Source: Schaedlerella arabinosiphila
Lineage (GTDB): Bacteria > Bacillota > Clostridia > Lachnospirales > Lachnospiraceae
DNA length: 64,000 bases
Direction: 5' to 3'
NCBI RefSeq assembly: GCF_003885045.1
Contig: NZ_RHJS01000002.1
Location: forward strand, 868,001 to 932,000
Positions 36,822 to 44,811 of this stretch are shown piece after piece (positions within the stretch are counted from its first letter, which is position 1; the number at the start of each line of letters is the position of its first letter). The notes under the pieces are model-generated. The model worked only from the letters and a program-made list of their open reading frames with translations. It was not told where the DNA came from and ran no database searches. A program made the position numbers and the translations under genes.

Positions 36822-37550
36822 TTAATCCCACCAGAAATACCAGACATTTGACCCTTCCAGCCCTGCGGCCAGCTCGGACAGCTTATAAGTCTGCGTCCCC
36901 TGGTCCACCCGGTCCACACAGAACGCATAGTGTTCCCTGGCAGCCTCCAGGCTGTCCGCGCCGTTGAGCCCGGCGGGGGCGTAAAATTCCATCACATCAT
37001 GGGTAAATACGGCCGGCAGGGCCTGATATTTCTCATACCAGTATTTGCAGATGGAGATCATCTCCTCCGGCGCCGGGCACTCGTTCCAGCCGCCCATGGG
37101 CAGATATCCGATGATCTCCCACGGATGGCTGACCGGGAGTTCCAGGAGCAATACGTCGGCCTCCAGATTCCTGTCGGAGAAGGAGCAGTACCCTATAAAA
37201 TGATGCAGCTCCTCGCCTTCGGTCTCATTTCCGATGAACTCCTCTTGATTTTCCCCGTCCAGATTAAAATCTTCCATGTATTCCTGGTAGCGTTCTTCCA
37301 GAATCTCCCTGCCGTTGTCCCCGCAGGACGCAATGATCTGGTCCCTGTCATAGTCCTGGGAAACCACATCTTCCAGCCATTCAACCGCATAGTCATCCAG
37401 CAAAAACAGGGCCGGATAAAAGCCATCCGTTCGTCCCCTTTCCAATGCGGCCTTGTAGGCCTGCTCCGCCGCTTCCGGGGAAGTCCCCTTCTCAAATACC
37501 GTGTACCTGCACTGAAAACGTTCCGCGATTCGTTTGGTTGTTTCGTTCAT
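36822..37550 (-). CDS. DUF4253 protein
   Basis: 242 residues. The C-terminal half has the DUF4253 pattern: WNECPAPEEMISICKYWYEKY, PAVFTHDVMEFYAP, AREHYAFCVDRVDQGT and NVWYFWWD at the end. It is soluble, and related proteins are linked to polymorphic-toxin immunity or to unknown roles. The ATG at 37550 follows GGAGG and is preferred over the upstream ATG at 37565, which has the site inside it. The maturase-like gene lies 51 bases upstream on the same strand. Confidence 0.75.
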   Translation of the reverse strand: MNETTKRIAERFQCRYTVFEKGTSPEAAEQAYKAALERGRTDGFYPALFLLDDYAVEWLEDVVSQDYDRDQIIASCGDNGREILEERYQEYMEDFNLDGENQEEFIGNETEGEELHHFIGYCSFSDRNLEADVLLLELPVSHPWEIIGYLPMGGWNECPAPEEMISICKYWYEKYQALPAVFTHDVMEFYAPAGLNGADSLEAAREHYAFCVDRVDQGTQTYKLSELAAGLEGSNVWYFWWD

Positions 37551-37601
37551 GTTGATATCCTCCATAATATGTAACCAATTTGCGCAGCAAATAGATTTCC
37601 T

Positions 37602-38723
37602 TTACCTTTTGCCGATCTGTTTTCCAATCTCTGTAATCTCCCCATAATACCGGTCAAAAAACATCCGGTATGCAGGGCAGAAATAATTTTCATAAAGTCC
37701 GGTTGCCGGATTGAAATCCCGGTTCCGCTGGCAGCCGCCGCGGCAGATCCTGTAATATTTACACTGGCGGCATTCGCTGTCAAGCTGCCTGGAGCGCTCC
37801 ACAAAACCAAGCGCTTCTCTGCGGGCGTCGATGGCATCCAGCCGGTCTTCGTTGAAATTTCCCAGCCGGTCTTCGTCCAGCATATAAAAGTCGCAGGGAT
37901 ATACGCTTCCGTCCGCCTCCACCACGTTCTGGATGCCGCAGACCCCGCGCTGGTCGCAGGACTCCGCCAAATATCCGGCGGACAGTCCAATCCAGTTTTC
38001 AAACTGGCGGATATAGGGCTGTTTCCCGTTTTTCAGATCCCGGGACCAGAGGAAAAACAGATCGATCAGAAATTCCCCGTAGACTTCCGGCGTCAGGGAG
38101 TGGGAAGCCTGTCCGTGTTTCTCACCCAAAGGATCCAGGCATGCAATGTACTGCTGGTAATTCCATCCCCGCTCTTTGTAATAGGAGTAAACGTCTGCGA
38201 TGTTTTTCGCCACAGCGGGGGTTACCACGGTCAAAATATTGTAATCCACCCCATATGCATCCATCAGATCCGCCGAATAGGAGATCCGGTCGAAGGTTGC
38301 GCCGCCGCTTTTTCGGTCATGCCGCAGGGAATTGTGGATCTCGGGCGTCCCGTCCAGGGAGAGCCCCACCAGAAATTGGTGTTCCCGAAAAAATTCACAC
38401 CATTCCTCGTCGATCAGATATCCGTTGGTCTGAAATGCGTTCTGAACCCGGACATGGTTCTGATTATACTGCTTTTGCCAGGCAGCCGCCTGCCTGAAAA
38501 AATCAAGCCCGCGAAGGGAAGGCTCCCCGCCCTGAAAGGCGTAGCCAGCTGTCCCTTCCGCCCGCAGCATCGTCTTGCGTATGACATTTTTCAAGGTCTG
38601 CAGGGACATAAATCCGAAGGATTTCTGCGACCTTTTTTCTGCCTCGTCACAGTAAAAGCAATAATCACAGGACAGATTGCAGAGGCCTGAAGCGGGCTTC
38701 ATAAGTACACTGACGGCAGGCAT
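37602..38723 (-). CDS. Anaerobic sulfatase-maturating-type radical SAM enzyme
   Basis: 373 residues. CNLSCDYCFYC binds the radical-SAM 4Fe-4S cluster, and a SPASM region with further Cys clusters (CGIQNVVEADGSVYPCDFYML, CRQCKYYRICRGGC) binds two more. This is the layout of anSME, which converts Cys or Ser in sulfatases to formylglycine. The start at 38723 has AGGAG eight bases upstream. No sulfatase gene is in the window, so its target is elsewhere or it is a related peptide-modifying enzyme. Confidence 0.85.
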   Translation of the reverse strand: MPAVSVLMKPASGLCNLSCDYCFYCDEAEKRSQKSFGFMSLQTLKNVIRKTMLRAEGTAGYAFQGGEPSLRGLDFFRQAAAWQKQYNQNHVRVQNAFQTNGYLIDEEWCEFFREHQFLVGLSLDGTPEIHNSLRHDRKSGGATFDRISYSADLMDAYGVDYNILTVVTPAVAKNIADVYSYYKERGWNYQQYIACLDPLGEKHGQASHSLTPEVYGEFLIDLFFLWSRDLKNGKQPYIRQFENWIGLSAGYLAESCDQRGVCGIQNVVEADGSVYPCDFYMLDEDRLGNFNEDRLDAIDARREALGFVERSRQLDSECRQCKYYRICRGGCQRNRDFNPATGLYENYFCPAYRMFFDRYYGEITEIGKQIGKR

Positions 38724-38768
38724 AGTGATCATCTCCTTTTCTTATAGGAAGCCAGACGCTGCCTCCGG

Positions 38769-39557
38769 CTATCCTAAATAGATATATATATTATAAATAT
38801 TGATGAGGATAATTACAACCATGAAACTAAGAAAAAGCTGATCCACCCTGCGGTCCGAGATTTTTTTGTTCAGCGAGCGGCCGGTGATTCCGCCAAGGAT
38901 TCCTCCGGACGCCATCAGCACAAGTATGGGAATCTCAAAATCCGGGATGGTTTTCGTCACGATCGAGGACACCAGGCTGGCAATCTGGGAAAACAGGATG
39001 ATATACAGCGAATTTTCGGCAGCCGCCTTCGTGGTCATGGAAAAAAAGAAAAATAAAACGACCAGGTTGATGGGGCCGCCGCCGATTCCCAGGAAGGAGG
39101 AGAGGATGCCGAGAAAAAGTCCGATGAGGACACAGACCGCCGGGTTTTCTACATGCTTCGTTGTAATTTTTGCTTTGCAGATCGTATAGGCCAAGGTGCC
39201 CAGGGTGACCGCCAGAAGGCAGGACGCCTGGAGCGCCCCCACCCTGCCGGGGTCAGGACTTAACGCAGCCGCACGGGAAAACATCCATTTCCCGGCAAGT
39301 CCTCCGAAGGCAGCGCCGGCTGCCAGGGGAACCCCGATCTTCCGGTCAATGTGCGATTCTTTGCTCATTTTGCTTTTTACAACGGAATATGCAGTCATAG
39401 AGAGGACCGTACAGCCGGACAAAAAACTGATCACCGAGACATCCATTATATGGAAGGCATCCAACACCGGCTTGATGATGACGCCGCCGCCGATCCCGCA
39501 GATTGCCCCGATGACGGACGCACAAAAACAGATTGCAAAAAAGATAAGTAACACCAT
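38769..39557 (-). CDS. TauE/SafE-family sulfite/anion exporter
   Basis: 262 residues, eight predicted helices in two repeats, each with the family's GIGGG-containing loop (GAICGIGGGVIIKP and SSFLGIGGGPINL). These carriers export sulfite or organosulfonates. Together with the adjacent maturase-like gene it suggests release and disposal of sulfur oxyanions. It is divergent from a LysR gene that probably controls it. Confidence 0.85.
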   Translation of the reverse strand: MVLLIFFAICFCASVIGAICGIGGGVIIKPVLDAFHIMDVSVISFLSGCTVLSMTAYSVVKSKMSKESHIDRKIGVPLAAGAAFGGLAGKWMFSRAAALSPDPGRVGALQASCLLAVTLGTLAYTICKAKITTKHVENPAVCVLIGLFLGILSSFLGIGGGPINLVVLFFFFSMTTKAAAENSLYIILFSQIASLVSSIVTKTIPDFEIPILVLMASGGILGGITGRSLNKKISDRRVDQLFLSFMVVIILINIYNIYIYLG

Positions 39558-39576
39558 AGTTTTCCCTCATTTCATC

Positions 39577-39596
39577 GTTACTGTTCACACAGTAAC
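39577..39596. repeat. GTTACTGTTCACA motif within a palindrome
   Basis: GTTACTGTTCACACAGTAAC combines the recurring motif with its own GTAAC complement. It lies in the shared upstream region of the TauE-like and LysR genes. Confidence 0.45.
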
Positions 39597-39714
39597 ATTT
39601 CGTCTTCATTCCGGTTTTTATTGTAAAATGGAAGTAGACGTGAAACAATGATTATGTTATTATAAAATATATAACAAAAATATTATGTAAATTAAAAACA
39701 GAGGGGATAGGAAT

Positions 39715-40575
39715 ATGACGCTGCGGCATTTGGAAATTTTTGCAGAAGTGCGGAGGATGGAGAGTATCACAAAAGCGGCGGACAGCCTGAATATGGCGCA
39801 GCCGGCGGTGAGCCGGGTGATCCGGGAGCTGGAGAGCTATTATGGGGTCCGGCTGTTTGAACGGATGAACCGGAAGCTCTATATCACCGAAGCCGGAGAG
39901 CAGCTTTTTTCCTATGCGGATGGGATCATCAGCCAGTATTACGAGGCCAGGGATGTGCTCCAGGACAGGGAAATGACCGCAAAGCTGAGGATCGGGAGTA
40001 ATATCTCCTGCGCCCAGAAGCTGATGCCGGAGCTGCTGGGCCGGTTTGTGAAGAAATATCCGGAAATCCCCGTCTGCGTGAAGGTGGCAAATTCCCAGGA
40101 GATTGAACGCAAACTTCTGCTGAATGAACTGGATTTTGGGTTCATGGACGCGCCCGCACAGCCGGAAGCGTTTATCAGCCATAAGATCCGGGAGGATGCG
40201 GTGCGGATCGTCTGCGCGAAGGAGTATCCGATTGAGGCGAAAGTGACCTTTGAACAGTTCAAAAGGCATCCCCTTCTTGTCCGGGAGACAGGCAGCGGTT
40301 CCAGGCAGATCCTGGAGCAGTGGTTTGCCATGGAAGGGGAGCGGCCTAACATCGTGATGGAAAGCTCGGACGTCCACAGCCTGAAGGAAATATGCCGGTG
40401 CGGCTTCGGCCTGCTGATCCTGACGGAAAGCATGACAGAAGGATGGGCAGAGGAGAATGAGTTTCGGACGGTGGAGGTCGCGGGAAACCATGGGAAACGT
40501 TCCTGCTGCCTGGTATACCATAAGAGTAAATATCTGACCAGGAGTATGCGGTATTTTAAAGAGTATACTTTGTGA
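39715..40575 (+). CDS. LysR-family regulator
   Basis: 286 residues. The N-terminal HTH (MTLRHLEIFAEVRRMESITKAADSLNMAQPAVSRVIRELE) is classical; an effector-binding domain follows (LRIGSNISCAQKLMPELLGRF). The last codons (EYTL and stop) are made by the first unit of the 46-bp repeat array, so the C-terminus has been shaped by the repeat. Facing the exporter gene across 157 bases, it likely responds to a sulfur or anionic compound. Confidence 0.85.
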   Translation: MTLRHLEIFAEVRRMESITKAADSLNMAQPAVSRVIRELESYYGVRLFERMNRKLYITEAGEQLFSYADGIISQYYEARDVLQDREMTAKLRIGSNISCAQKLMPELLGRFVKKYPEIPVCVKVANSQEIERKLLLNELDFGFMDAPAQPEAFISHKIREDAVRIVCAKEYPIEAKVTFEQFKRHPLLVRETGSGSRQILEQWFAMEGERPNIVMESSDVHSLKEICRCGFGLLILTESMTEGWAEENEFRTVEVAGNHGKRSCCLVYHKSKYLTRSMRYFKEYTL

Positions 40576-40752
40576 AACGGCCGCATGGCCATAATGGGAT
40601 GCCCTTGGGTATACCTTGTGAAACGTCCGCATGGCCATAATGGGGTGCCCTTGGGTATACCTTGTGAAACGTCCGCATGGCCATAATGGGGTGCCCTTGG
40701 GTATATCTTGTGAAACGTCCGAATGTCCATGAAGGGGTGCCCACGGGTATGC
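40563..40752. repeat. 46-bp tandem repeat array B (4 copies)
   Basis: GTATAC or a variant starts at 40563, 40609, 40655 and 40701, with GTATGC at 40747, an exact 46-base period. Units read GTATACCTTGTGAAACGTCC then GCATGGCCATAATGGGGTGC, the reverse complement of array A. The fourth copy has drifted. Confidence 0.9.
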
Positions 40753-40785
40753 GGTAAGGAACAACGCCCCTGCGCGGGGCGAAAA

Positions 40786-40870
40786 AACTGCCGGGAAATG
40801 ACCGTTGTACGCAGCAGGCTGCCCCTTAAGCGGCTGCACGATTGCGTAAAAAAGTCATTTTCCGGCAGTT
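40786..40870. repeat. Nested long inverted repeat
   Basis: AACTGCCGGGAAATGAC pairs with GTCATTTTCCGGCAGTT (one wobble); inside, TACGCA pairs with TGCGTA, and further in GCAG pairs with CTGC. Together this gives a long hairpin of about 85 bases between the repeat array and the convergent hydrogenase gene. It may be a terminator or a mobile hairpin element. Confidence 0.55.
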
Positions 40871-40898
40871 CTGTCAGATCATATTACATTATATTATA

Positions 40899-42377
40899 TT
40901 ATGCCTCGGTCTGATTGTGACGGTGCATGGAGAAATCGTATTTGCTGTATTCGGAAACCGTATCCGTAACCAGACGGTCATCCGCTTTTTTGAGCTGCTT
41001 GTCGCGCTCGCGTTTGAACGCCCGCTCTTCCTGGATATTTCCCGGGCCGGCTACACAGCCGCCTTCGCAGGCCATTCCTTCGATGAAATCCTCAGGAAGC
41101 TTTCCGGCTTTCAAAAGCATCAGAGCCTTCCGGCATTCCGCCGCGCCGTTGCACTGGCGTACATTCAGGCCGCTCTGTCCGCCGTGTTCGATGTAAGCCT
41201 GTTTTACGGCCTTTGTCACGCCGCCGGAATTGGAGTAGCCCTTGGCATGGATACTGCCGTTTTGGGGTTCTTCCAGGGTAACAGGCTCCAGCTTGATATT
41301 TTTTGCACGGAGCATGGCCTGAAATTCTTCAAAGGTCAGTACCAGATCCGCGTTTTCACCTTCTTTATCCTGATCCTGTCCGGCCTCGCTCTTCTTCGCG
41401 ATACATGGTCCGATGAAGATACATACCGCGCCCGGATACATGGCCTTGACCAGCCTTGCCGTTGCGGCCATGGGGGATACCGTGGTGGAGATGTGGTCCG
41501 CAAGCTCCGGGAAATGGCGGCGGATGAGGTGCACGAACGCAGGGCAGCAGGAGGTGGTCATCTTCTTGCCGGCCTCATGTGCCTCCGCCCATTCCTTTGC
41601 TTCAGAATCGGATACGAAATCCGCTCCGATGGCCACGTCTACCATATCCTTGAAGCCCATCTTCTTCGCGCCCTTGCGGATGGATTCCATGGTGATATCC
41701 ATGCCGAACTGTCCCTCCGCGGCGGGGGCTACCAGCGCGTATACCGGGCGGTCGCCCTTTAAGTAGTCGATGACCTCGAGCATACGGGAGCTGTCAGAGA
41801 TAGCGCCGAAGGGGCACTTGCTGATACAGGAGCCGCAGCGGATACATTTTTCATCATCGATCCATACCCTTCCGTCTTCGTCCGCCTGGATGGCGTCTAC
41901 CGGGCAGGCGCGGCGGCAGGGGCGCATGATATCCACGATGGCGTTGTACGGGCAGGCGTCAAAGCACTGGCCGCATTCCTTACACTTTTCCGGATTGATG
42001 TACGCCTTGTCCCTTGCCATGGTGATGGCTCCGAAACGGCATGCCTGCATACATTTTTTTCCCATGCACTTCTGGCAGTTGTCTGTCACGGAAAAACGGG
42101 TAATGGGGCAGTTCTCGCAGGCTGACGGGAGGATCTTGACGGTGTTGTGGCATGGCTCGCCGTCTGCCGGGTTGATGTTCTTGGCAAGCATGATCCTTTC
42201 GCGGACGATCTCCCGCTCTTTATGTACGCAGCAGCGGAACTTCGGCTTGGTCCCGGGCAGGATCTCGTAGGGCAGGGTCGCCTCAATCTTGTGCAGGTTC
42301 CCCTCAAAGGCCGCTTTGGCAACCTGATAGAGCACTTCGTCTTTTACTTCTCCAATGGTATTATTTTCGTGTAACAT
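40899..42377 (-). CDS. [FeFe] hydrogenase, multi-ferredoxin-domain (group B-like)
   Basis: 492 residues. The N-terminal part carries several Cys clusters for 4Fe-4S centres (CQKCMGKKCMQAC, CKECGQCFDACPYNA, CIRCGSCISKCPF). The H-cluster domain shows L1 as TSCCPAF, L2 as GPCIAKKSE and L3 as ACEGGCVAGPG. It makes or takes up H2 with ferredoxin as partner during fermentation, in the cytosol. It appears monocistronic with its own upstream promoter; no maturases are in the window. The TSCCPAF rather than TSCCPxW motif favours group B. Confidence 0.9.
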   Translation of the reverse strand: MLHENNTIGEVKDEVLYQVAKAAFEGNLHKIEATLPYEILPGTKPKFRCCVHKEREIVRERIMLAKNINPADGEPCHNTVKILPSACENCPITRFSVTDNCQKCMGKKCMQACRFGAITMARDKAYINPEKCKECGQCFDACPYNAIVDIMRPCRRACPVDAIQADEDGRVWIDDEKCIRCGSCISKCPFGAISDSSRMLEVIDYLKGDRPVYALVAPAAEGQFGMDITMESIRKGAKKMGFKDMVDVAIGADFVSDSEAKEWAEAHEAGKKMTTSCCPAFVHLIRRHFPELADHISTTVSPMAATARLVKAMYPGAVCIFIGPCIAKKSEAGQDQDKEGENADLVLTFEEFQAMLRAKNIKLEPVTLEEPQNGSIHAKGYSNSGGVTKAVKQAYIEHGGQSGLNVRQCNGAAECRKALMLLKAGKLPEDFIEGMACEGGCVAGPGNIQEERAFKRERDKQLKKADDRLVTDTVSEYSKYDFSMHRHNQTEA

Positions 42378-42434
42378 ACTATGATTCCTTTCTTATGTAG
42401 TGAATTATGAATATGTTTCCTTAAAATCGTCTTT

Positions 42435-42463
42435 ATTTTAACACATTTTATTCGGTGAAACAA
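42435..42463 (-). promoter_or_regulatory. Candidate hydrogenase promoter
   Basis: Read on the minus strand, TTGTTT and TAAAAT are 17 bases apart, about 58 bases before the hydrogenase start. Confidence 0.45.
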
Positions 42464-42620
42464 TACTATAGATGAACGAAGAGTTCTGGTATTTTCTAGT
42501 TATTTTTATAAAAAAATATTTCAAAAAAAGAGAATTGGCGGAAGAGGGAAGAAACGGAGAAGGAGGGGAAATGCGAAGACCCCGCCTGCTCTGCAAAAGA
42601 GCAGTGTATGAAAGCTCTTC

Positions 42621-43043
42621 TTAGCTGTATGCCATCTGATACTTAAATTCCTGAAAGTCCTTTTCAAGAAATTGTACCTTTTCGATCAGGTAATTGACTT
42701 TTACTTCATAGGCAAGGTTTTTGTCGGCTACCGGAATGGCCTGGTTGAGCTTATTGGTAAGTTCGATAAAATTCTCGGCGATTAACTGTATGTTCTTATC
42801 TGTCTGGTTTTCAAGATGCACTTCGATGCCGGTTACTCTCTGTTCAAGGACGGAGACCTTTTCTTTGAGGACTGCCACATCTTCTTTGAGGACTGCCACA
42901 TCTTCCTTGAGAATTGCCACATCCTCCTTAAGGACTGCCACATCCTCTTTGAGGACTGCCATGTCTTCCTTAAGAACTGCAACGTCCCCTTTCATACCGA
43001 TCACTTCGGAAAGAATCAGATCAAGTTTTTGGCTGTCTGTCAT
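42621..43043 (-). CDS. Heptad-repeat coiled-coil protein
   Basis: 140 residues. Residues 20-70 consist of seven near-identical heptads (AVLKEDV type), a perfect two-stranded or trimeric coiled-coil pattern with Val/Leu at the core positions. The flanks also predict helix. The DNA period is 21 bases. No signal or membrane part. Many clostridia carry similar small proteins of unknown function, some phage-derived. The repeat number is likely unstable. Confidence 0.7.
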   Translation of the reverse strand: MTDSQKLDLILSEVIGMKGDVAVLKEDMAVLKEDVAVLKEDVAILKEDVAVLKEDVAVLKEKVSVLEQRVTGIEVHLENQTDKNIQLIAENFIELTNKLNQAIPVADKNLAYEVKVNYLIEKVQFLEKDFQEFKYQMAYS

Positions 43044-43139
43044 GTTATAACCTCCTTATCGGGTATCTGTTTACAAGTTTCTGTAAGTATAACACAGCGG
43101 GAAGAGAAAGTCTATAAAATCAGCCGAAATAAAAAATGT

Positions 43140-43167
43140 TTGAAAAAAATACACAATCTGTTATGAT
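43140..43167 (+). promoter_or_regulatory. Candidate promoter for the NadM-like gene
   Basis: TTGAAA and TATGAT are 16 bases apart, about 40 bases ahead of the start codon. Confidence 0.45.
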
Positions 43168-43206
43168 AGATGCAGTATCGGAAATAATCAGAGAGGAACG
43201 AATATT

Positions 43207-43827
43207 ATGGTTGAAACAGGAGCAGCATTTGGAAGATTTCAGATTTTTACATTAAAACACATGGAGTATATTCTGGCGGCGAAGATGCGCTGCCGCAAGC
43301 TGTATATCGGGATCACGCATGCGGATATCGTGTCCTTTGCGGCTACCTCGTCCCTGGACCGGCACGGGGTTACGAAAAAGGACAATCCGCTGACCTATCT
43401 GGAGCGCCATGAGATGATCCAGGGGGCGCTGCTGGATTTCGGCGTCAGGCGCAAGGAATTTGACATCATTCCCTTTCCGGTGACACAGCCGGATCTAATC
43501 CAGCAGTATGCGCCCAGGGACGCCACCTATTACCTGAGTATCTGCCGGGAGTGGGACGAAGAGAAGGCGCAGGCCGTCCAGCGCCAGGGGCTCAAGACTG
43601 AGATCCTGTGGCAGCGGCTTGGCGAGGACTGCGGGCCCACGGGATACGATGTACGCAAGATGGTGGCGGAGAACCGAGACTGGTTCCAGTATGTGCCCAA
43701 AACCGTGAGCGATTATATCCGCAGCCGGGGGATCGACCAGCGAATCCGGGAGCTGGAACGCCTGTACTCCAATCCGGAATGGAAGAACCAGAAACCCCGG
43801 GAGCGGGAACGTCCCGCGGAACAGTAA
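43207..43827 (+). CDS. NadM-like nucleotidyltransferase
   Basis: 206 residues of the cytidylyltransferase/NMN adenylyltransferase superfamily. GAAFGRFQIFTLKHMEYI corresponds to the phosphate-binding GRFxPxHxGH region, but the usual HxGH is TLKH here. The C-terminal PTGYDVRKMVAENRDWFQYVP matches the second nucleotide motif (GTxVR). Family enzymes make NAD from NMN and ATP. The altered motif leaves activity or substrate uncertain. A basic, Pro-rich tail ends the protein. Confidence 0.65.
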   Translation: MVETGAAFGRFQIFTLKHMEYILAAKMRCRKLYIGITHADIVSFAATSSLDRHGVTKKDNPLTYLERHEMIQGALLDFGVRRKEFDIIPFPVTQPDLIQQYAPRDATYYLSICREWDEEKAQAVQRQGLKTEILWQRLGEDCGPTGYDVRKMVAENRDWFQYVPKTVSDYIRSRGIDQRIRELERLYSNPEWKNQKPRERERPAEQ

Positions 43828-43936
43828 GCCGGTTTCGCGGGAAGAAACGCTTCGGGGGGGGATGTGGGGCTGCGACCATAAGGAAAACGGCTGCAGCCGC
43901 GCTGTGGTGCGAAAGTGTCTCATAGCGCGCATTTTT

Positions 43937-44593
43937 TTACGGCAGCAGGTAGGCATACATGACCACAAAGTGGCAGGCGCTTCCGCCCATCACAAAAAGG
44001 TGGAAGATCTCGTGGCTGCCGAAATTTTTATGCCGGCTGTTGAAGATCGGAAGCTTTAAGGCGTAGATCACGCCGCCGATCGTATAGATGATGCCGCCCG
44101 CCAAAAGCCAGCCGAAGGCCGCCGCGCTCATGGAATTGAGGATCTGTGTAAATGCCAGTACGCAGGTCCAGCCCATGCCGATATACAGGATGGAGGACAC
44201 CCACTTAGGGCAGAACACCCAAAACGCCTTGATCAAAATACCTGCGATGGCGATGCCCCAGACCAGGGACAGTAAAGTGATCCCTGTCCGTCCTTTGAGC
44301 ACCAGCAGGCAGATGGGCGTATAGCTTCCCGCGATGAGGATGAAGATCATCATATGGTCGATTTTTTTTAATAAAGTATTTATTTTTTCTGACAGATCAA
44401 AGGTATGATAGGTGGTGCTTGCCGCATACAATAAGATCAGGCTTGCCGCATAGACGGCCAGGGAAATTACGTAGATTTGGCCCGGTTCGTGGGCTGCCCG
44501 GATCAAAAGCGGGACTGCCGCGAAAATAGCCATCAGCATGCCGATGAAATGAGTGATTGCGCTGCCTGGATCTTTGATATGTTGTTTTGTCAT
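43937..44593 (-). CDS. Hemolysin III / PAQR-family membrane protein
   Basis: 218 residues, seven predicted helices. The zinc-site residues of the family are visible: STTYHTF in the N-terminal half and GSHEIFHLFVMGGSACHF near the C-terminus. Despite its name, the function in Firmicutes is unclear; membrane lipid remodelling has been proposed. It is monocistronic. Confidence 0.85.
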   Translation of the reverse strand: MTKQHIKDPGSAITHFIGMLMAIFAAVPLLIRAAHEPGQIYVISLAVYAASLILLYAASTTYHTFDLSEKINTLLKKIDHMMIFILIAGSYTPICLLVLKGRTGITLLSLVWGIAIAGILIKAFWVFCPKWVSSILYIGMGWTCVLAFTQILNSMSAAAFGWLLAGGIIYTIGGVIYALKLPIFNSRHKNFGSHEIFHLFVMGGSACHFVVMYAYLLP

Positions 44594-44705
44594 AAAAACC
44601 GCCTCCTGAATACATGAATGGTTAACAAGTAGTTTTCGATACTACATTTGATTATATTCATATATTACACCGATTATTCCCAAAATGCAAGGAAAATTTA
44701 TCCGG

Positions 44706-44756
44706 AAAAAAATCCGGGCTGTCGGGAAATGAATCCACTTCCCAACAGCCCGGACA
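44706..44756 (-). terminator. Terminator of the hemerythrin-response-regulator gene
   Basis: Minus-strand TCCGGGCTGT-TGGGAA pairs with TTCCCGACAGCCCGGA, and a run of seven T follows. Confidence 0.65.
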
Positions 44757-44811
44757 AAATCATACGATCTCCGGCAGAAAAATTCAGACAATGTATCCCA
44801 GGCAGAAATAC

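Noticed and set aside
39652-40839. 395-residue open frame on the minus strand across the LysR gene
   Set aside because: It lacks any family resemblance, runs through the 46-bp repeats, and is antisense to a clear LysR gene.
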